From positions 1 to 64,000 of the forward strand of contig CANMPK010000005.1 in NCBI GenBank assembly GCA_947499725.1: 64,000 nt of DNA. The letters are read 5' to 3'. This document shows positions 60,492 through 64,000 of this stretch, in pieces. Origin of the DNA: an uncultured Paracoccaceae bacterium. GTDB lineage: Bacteria; Pseudomonadota; Alphaproteobacteria; Rhodobacterales; Rhodobacteraceae. Both the position numbers and the translations under genes were made by a program. Each line of letters starts with the position of its first letter. Position 1 is the stretch's first letter. Under the pieces are notes generated by a model. It was not told the DNA's origin and searched no databases. It was given only the letters and a program-made list of their open reading frames with translations.

Positions 60492-62111
60492 ATGTCCGCT
60501 TCTTCTTTGCGCGCTGCAAATGTTCTGGCTCGTCGGCTTTATGCGGCGGGGTGCCGTTGGGCTTTTGGGATGCCGGGTGGCGAGGTGCTGACCCTGATTG
60601 ATGCACTTGAGAAAGCAGGCATCACCTTTGTTTTGGCAAAGCATGAAAACGCGGCGGGCTTTATGGCCGAGGGCACGTATCACCGCACCGGTGCGCCGGG
60701 GATTTTGGTGGCGACGGTTGGGCCGGGTGCTTTGAACGGGATCAACTCGGTTGAAAATGCGCGTCAGGATCGCGTGCCGTTGATTGTACTGACGGGCTGT
60801 GTGGATGCGGATGTGGCTGAGACCTATACGCACCAAGTGCTGGACCAGCCGCAGGTGTTCCGTCCGATCACCAAGGCGACGTTTACGTTGAACGCCAAGG
60901 CGGCGGGTGTGATTGCCGACAAAGCCGTGACGCAGGCGGTGGAAGGCCGCCCCGGCCCTGTGCATATTGATGTGCCAATTTCTGTGGCGGATGCGCCTGC
61001 TGTTGGCGGCGAGGTGTTGCGTACACCAGCCCTGCCCGTGCAGCCTGCCCCAAGCGCTGGGTTTGCAGCGGCGCAGGCGGCTTTGGCGGGCGCGAAACGT
61101 CCGTTGATTGTGTGCGGTGTGGACGCCATGAGCGAAGGCGCAGAGGATGCTTTGAAAACGGCGGCAGAGCGCCTGAATGCGCCGGTGATCACCACCTATA
61201 AGGCCAAGGGATTGTTGGCGGAATCCCATCCGTTGGCGCTTGGCGGGGCGGGATTGTCTCCGCTGGCGGATAAGATGCTTTTGCCATTGGTGCGCGACGC
61301 GGATGTGATTTTGGCGATTGGCTATGATCCGATTGAAATGCGCCCTGGGTGGCAGAACCCATGGGATCCTGAAAGCCAAGTGGTGATTGATATCACCGCC
61401 GAGCCGAACCACCATTATATGCACCAAGCAACCTATAATATTATCGGCGACAGCGCGGCATCGACCTTGGCGGTTTTGCCAGAGGCGCCGTTGCAGGATG
61501 TCTGGCCGGATGAGGCCCCTGCCCGCACGCGTGCGGCTTTGCACGAAGCGTTTGCGCGCAAGGATGATTGGGGGCCGGATGCGGTGATCTCGATCTGTCG
61601 CGATGCTTTGCCGGCGGATACTTTGGCCACGGCGGATAGTGGCGCACACCGGATTTTGCTGTCGCAAATGTGGGGCTGTGAGTTCCCGCGGGCGCTGACG
61701 CAATCCAGCGGGCTTTGCACCATGGGTGTGGCCGTGCCTTTGGCGATGGGCCAGAGCATTGTGGAGCCGGATCGCACGGTTGTCTCTTTCTCGGGCGATG
61801 CAGGTTTTCTGATGGTGGCTGGTGAATTGGCCACGGCGGCCGAGCGTGGGTTGAAGACGATTTTCGTGGTCTTTGTGGATGCGAGCCTTGCCTTGATCGA
61901 ATTGAAGCAGCGCCAACGTCAGATGGACAATCGCGGTGTTGATTTTGGCCATGCGGATTTCGCGGCGATTGCGCGGGGCTTTGGCGGCACAGGGCATTCT
62001 GTGCGATCCGAGGATGAATTGCGCGCAGCTTTGGCGGCGGCGCAAGAGGCGGATGGGTTTACCCTGATCGCGGCTGAGATTGATCGCAAATCTTACGATG
62101 GGCGTTTCTAA
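60492..62111 (+). CDS. Thiamine diphosphate-dependent enzyme of the acetolactate-synthase type
   Basis: 539 aa. The N-terminal ThDP-binding pyrimidine domain (FAMPGGEV-like FGMPGGEVLTLIDALEKAG) has the catalytic Glu (KHENAAGFMAEGTYH). The central domain and the C-terminal pyrophosphate domain (SFSGDAGFLMVAGELATAAE) follow; the usual GDG is GDA. Several activities are possible (acetolactate synthase, decarboxylase, C-C ligase). The stop overlaps the start of a CoA-transferase (TAATG), so the substrate is probably linked to an acyl-CoA. Confidence 0.8.
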   Translation: MSASSLRAANVLARRLYAAGCRWAFGMPGGEVLTLIDALEKAGITFVLAKHENAAGFMAEGTYHRTGAPGILVATVGPGALNGINSVENARQDRVPLIVLTGCVDADVAETYTHQVLDQPQVFRPITKATFTLNAKAAGVIADKAVTQAVEGRPGPVHIDVPISVADAPAVGGEVLRTPALPVQPAPSAGFAAAQAALAGAKRPLIVCGVDAMSEGAEDALKTAAERLNAPVITTYKAKGLLAESHPLALGGAGLSPLADKMLLPLVRDADVILAIGYDPIEMRPGWQNPWDPESQVVIDITAEPNHHYMHQATYNIIGDSAASTLAVLPEAPLQDVWPDEAPARTRAALHEAFARKDDWGPDAVISICRDALPADTLATADSGAHRILLSQMWGCEFPRALTQSSGLCTMGVAVPLAMGQSIVEPDRTVVSFSGDAGFLMVAGELATAAERGLKTIFVVFVDASLALIELKQRQRQMDNRGVDFGHADFAAIARGFGGTGHSVRSEDELRAALAAAQEADGFTLIAAEIDRKSYDGRF

Positions 62112-63325
62112 TGGACATGCCTTTTGAAGCGGGTGCCTTGGATGGTTTGGTTGTTCTAGACCTGTCGCGCATTTTGGCGGGGCCAACGGCCACTCAGTTG
62201 ATGGGTGATTTGGGCGCGACGGTGATTAAGATCGAGAACCCAAAGACCGGCGGTGATGACACGCGGTCATGGGGCCCGCCCTATGCGGAAACCTTGGATG
62301 GCAACAGCGATCTGAGCGCCTATTTCATGGCGGCGAACCGCAATAAATATTCTATCCCCGCTGATCTGAGCACCGAAGAGGGCCGCGCGCTGGTTAAGGC
62401 GATTGCGGCGCAGGCGGATGTGGTGATCGAGAACTACAAACCGGATGGTTTGGTGAAATACGGGCTGGATCACAAGACGTTGTGCGCGGCGCATCCGAGG
62501 TTGGTCTATTGCTCGATTTCGGGCTTTGGTCAGACGGGGCCGAACCGCGATAAGCCGGGTTATGATCTGATGGCGCAGGGTTATGGTGGCATCATGTCTT
62601 TGATTGGCGAACCCGAGGGCGCGCCGATGAAAGTGGCCGTGGGCATCGCGGATGTGATGTGCGGCATGTATGCGACGATTGGGATTTTGGCGGCGTTGCG
62701 CCATCGCGATGCAACCGGAGACGGGCAGCATATTGATCTGTCTCTGGTGGATAGCACCATGTCTTGGTTGATCAATGAGGGCACGAATTACCTGACCTCT
62801 GGCAAATTGCCAGCGCGTCGGGGCAATGCGCATCCGAATATTGTGCCGTATGAGGTGTTCGAAGTGGTGGATGGTCACGTGATCATCGCTGTGGGAAATG
62901 ACACGCAATATCAACGGTTTTGCCAAGTGATTGGCCGAGACGACCTTGCGACAGAATCGCGTTACCTGAAAAACGCCGATCGTGTGACACATCGCGCGGA
63001 ACTGGTGGCCGAGGTGGCCAAGACTCTGAAACAATTCAAGCGGGATTGGCTTTTGGCCGCGTTGGAAGATGTCAAAGTGCCGTGTGGGCCGATTAACACG
63101 TTGGAAGATGCTTTGCAGTCGGATCAGGCGCAGGCGCGTGGGGCGACGGTTGACATGCCAAACCCTGAAACCACCCGTGGTGGTGTGCAACTGCTTGGAA
63201 ATCCACTGAAATTTTCGAAAACACCTGTGTCGTATCGTCGACCTCCGCCGCGGTTTGGACAGGATATGGGAGCGCTCGAAACGCTTCTACCCGGACTCAA
63301 CCTGCCTATTTCAAAGGCAGAATAG
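62111..63325 (+). CDS. Class III CoA-transferase (CaiB/BaiF family)
   Basis: 404 aa. These enzymes exchange CoA between carboxylic acids through an active-site Asp. The N-terminus (GLVVLDLSRILAGPTATQLM), KIENPKTGGDDTRSW and the Asp motif PGYDLMAQGYGGIMSLIGEP are classic. The pair with the ThDP enzyme recalls oxalate or other short-chain acid catabolism (formyl-CoA transferase plus oxalyl-CoA decarboxylase), but the ThDP partner looks more acetolactate-synthase-like, so specificity is open. Confidence 0.85.
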   Translation: MDMPFEAGALDGLVVLDLSRILAGPTATQLMGDLGATVIKIENPKTGGDDTRSWGPPYAETLDGNSDLSAYFMAANRNKYSIPADLSTEEGRALVKAIAAQADVVIENYKPDGLVKYGLDHKTLCAAHPRLVYCSISGFGQTGPNRDKPGYDLMAQGYGGIMSLIGEPEGAPMKVAVGIADVMCGMYATIGILAALRHRDATGDGQHIDLSLVDSTMSWLINEGTNYLTSGKLPARRGNAHPNIVPYEVFEVVDGHVIIAVGNDTQYQRFCQVIGRDDLATESRYLKNADRVTHRAELVAEVAKTLKQFKRDWLLAALEDVKVPCGPINTLEDALQSDQAQARGATVDMPNPETTRGGVQLLGNPLKFSKTPVSYRRPPPRFGQDMGALETLLPGLNLPISKAE

Positions 63326-63459
63326 CGCGAGGCGCTCACGAAACAGTGATCCTCGATCACATTCCCGATGGCTAGCGGCCTCGTGAAGTGAAGGGGAAAG
63401 CTGGCTGATTTATTTATGTTTTAAGCGCGTTTAAAGGCGCCGAAACGTTAGGACCCGAA

Positions 63460-64000
63460 ATGTACCACGATATTTGCACCTGCCCTGTGAGCTTAACACA
63501 GGCGTCTTCTATTCAACATTGGAATAATTTGATCCGTTCTATGATGGCACATGGCACAGAGGCCCCCGTGCATTTGGGTGCGTTGCTTGAAGACGAGCCT
63601 GACTTTGCGATGGCATATGCGGCGAAGGGTTTGTTCTCGTTGATGATGGGGCGCCGTGAATTGCACGCGGTGGCGCAAGAGGCGCATCAGGCGGCGGTGA
63701 CGGCTTTGGCAAAAGGTGGCGCCACAGAGCGCGAGCGGCTTTGGGTGCAGGCGCTGGCGTTTTGGCTGAAGGACCAGCCGACGGGTGCGATTGAATGTAT
63801 GGAAAAGGCGATGGCGCTGAATCCGGCGGATACGCTGTCGATGAAGATCAGCCACGGTATTCGGTTCATGTTGGGCGATGGTGCAGGGATGCGTCGCTCT
63901 TTGGAGCGGGTGATGGGCGCGCATGGCAGCGATCACGCGCTGCGCGGCTATGCGCTGGGGTGTTTGGCCTTCGCGCAGGAAGAGACCGGCAGCTATCAGC
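63460..64000 (+). CDS. TPR protein of TTC38 type, partial at the right end
   Basis: The ATG at 63460 is preceded by AGGAC 7 nt upstream. The first 180 residues are seen and the reading frame continues past base 64000. The sequence (SIQHWNNLIRSMMAHGTEAP, then VHLGALLEDEPDFAMAYAAK) and the helical repeat YALGCLAFAQEETGSYQ resemble the TTC38-like tetratricopeptide family, which has no known activity in bacteria. It is separated from the CoA-transferase by 134 bases. Confidence 0.65.
   Translation, partial: MYHDICTCPVSLTQASSIQHWNNLIRSMMAHGTEAPVHLGALLEDEPDFAMAYAAKGLFSLMMGRRELHAVAQEAHQAAVTALAKGGATERERLWVQALAFWLKDQPTGAIECMEKAMALNPADTLSMKISHGIRFMLGDGAGMRRSLERVMGAHGSDHALRGYALGCLAFAQEETGSYQ

Noticed and set aside
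60432..62186. A 584-residue open frame antisense to the ThDP enzyme
   Set aside because: Arg/His/Gln-rich shadow of a GC-rich gene, with no domain and no ribosome-binding site.
60492..63325. Oxalate degradation operon (oxc-frc)
   Set aside because: The ThDP enzyme has acetolactate-synthase-like N-terminal motifs (PGGEVLTLIDALEKAG), not those of oxalyl-CoA decarboxylase. Only the pairing resembles oxc-frc.
1..64000. CRISPR arrays, tRNA/rRNA genes, transposases or insertion sequences
   Set aside because: None were found. The repeated elements are iterons, parS-like palindromes and promoter motifs.

Overview
The window comes from an alphaproteobacterium of the Rhodobacteraceae (Roseobacter group). 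The indicators are a ChrR-type sigma-E/anti-sigma pair with its cyclopropane-synthase operon, a MucR/Ros regulator, FlaF/FlbT, a MotE-like protein, CtrA-type boxes (TTAA-N7-TTAA) and a monomeric NADP isocitrate dehydrogenase. It also carries a complete plasmid-type replication and partition module: a RepB-like initiator, an iteron array, parA, parB and parS-like palindromes. The DNA is therefore most likely part of a large extrachromosomal replicon (chromid), or of a chromosome into which such a replicon has integrated. No tRNA, rRNA, transposase or CRISPR array was seen.

Layout. 1-24.7 kb is the first half of a flagellar cluster: flgL-flgK-flgE, a secreted repeat protein, flgF-flgG-flgA-flgH-fliL, flgD-fliK with an RpoH-like sigma gene, regulators (an OmpR-like protein with a degenerate receiver, and MucR), motB, motA-fliJ-like, and an Hpt / sensor-kinase / CheY operon followed by a response regulator. 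25-29.4 kb is the replicon core (repB, iterons, parAB). 29.5-35.1 kb is a sigma-E/ChrR singlet-oxygen stress module with two divergent sigma-E-type promoters. 35.2-44.7 kb holds metabolic genes: a 5'-nucleotidase, gap next to a LacI-family regulator with two tandem operators, a LysE exporter, icd, yceI and a cytochrome b561-YceI fusion. 44.9-47.6 kb is a small, visibly lower-GC accessory patch of three unrecognised genes. 47.6-58.3 kb is the second flagellar half: a response regulator paralogous to the one at 24 kb, flaF-flbT-DUF1217, fliG, fliP-fliN-fliH-fliF, and fliL-fliM-(membrane protein)-motE. 58.3-64 kb contains a GrpB protein, a COG0523 GTPase lacking its cysteine motif, a ThDP enzyme plus CoA-transferase pair, and a TPR protein that runs off the end.

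How it works together. The two flagellar blocks supply hook, rod, switch, stator and part of the export apparatus. flgB, flgC, flgI, fliE, fliI, fliQ, fliR, flhA, flhB and flagellin are not in the window. Five full TTAA-N7-TTAA boxes lie upstream of the sigma gene, motA, the Hpt/kinase operon, the response regulator and flaF. This points to control by the CckA-ChpT-CtrA relay, with the flagellar sigma gene as a possible second tier. Most start codons were re-chosen from ribosome-binding sites, and these choices are stated per gene.
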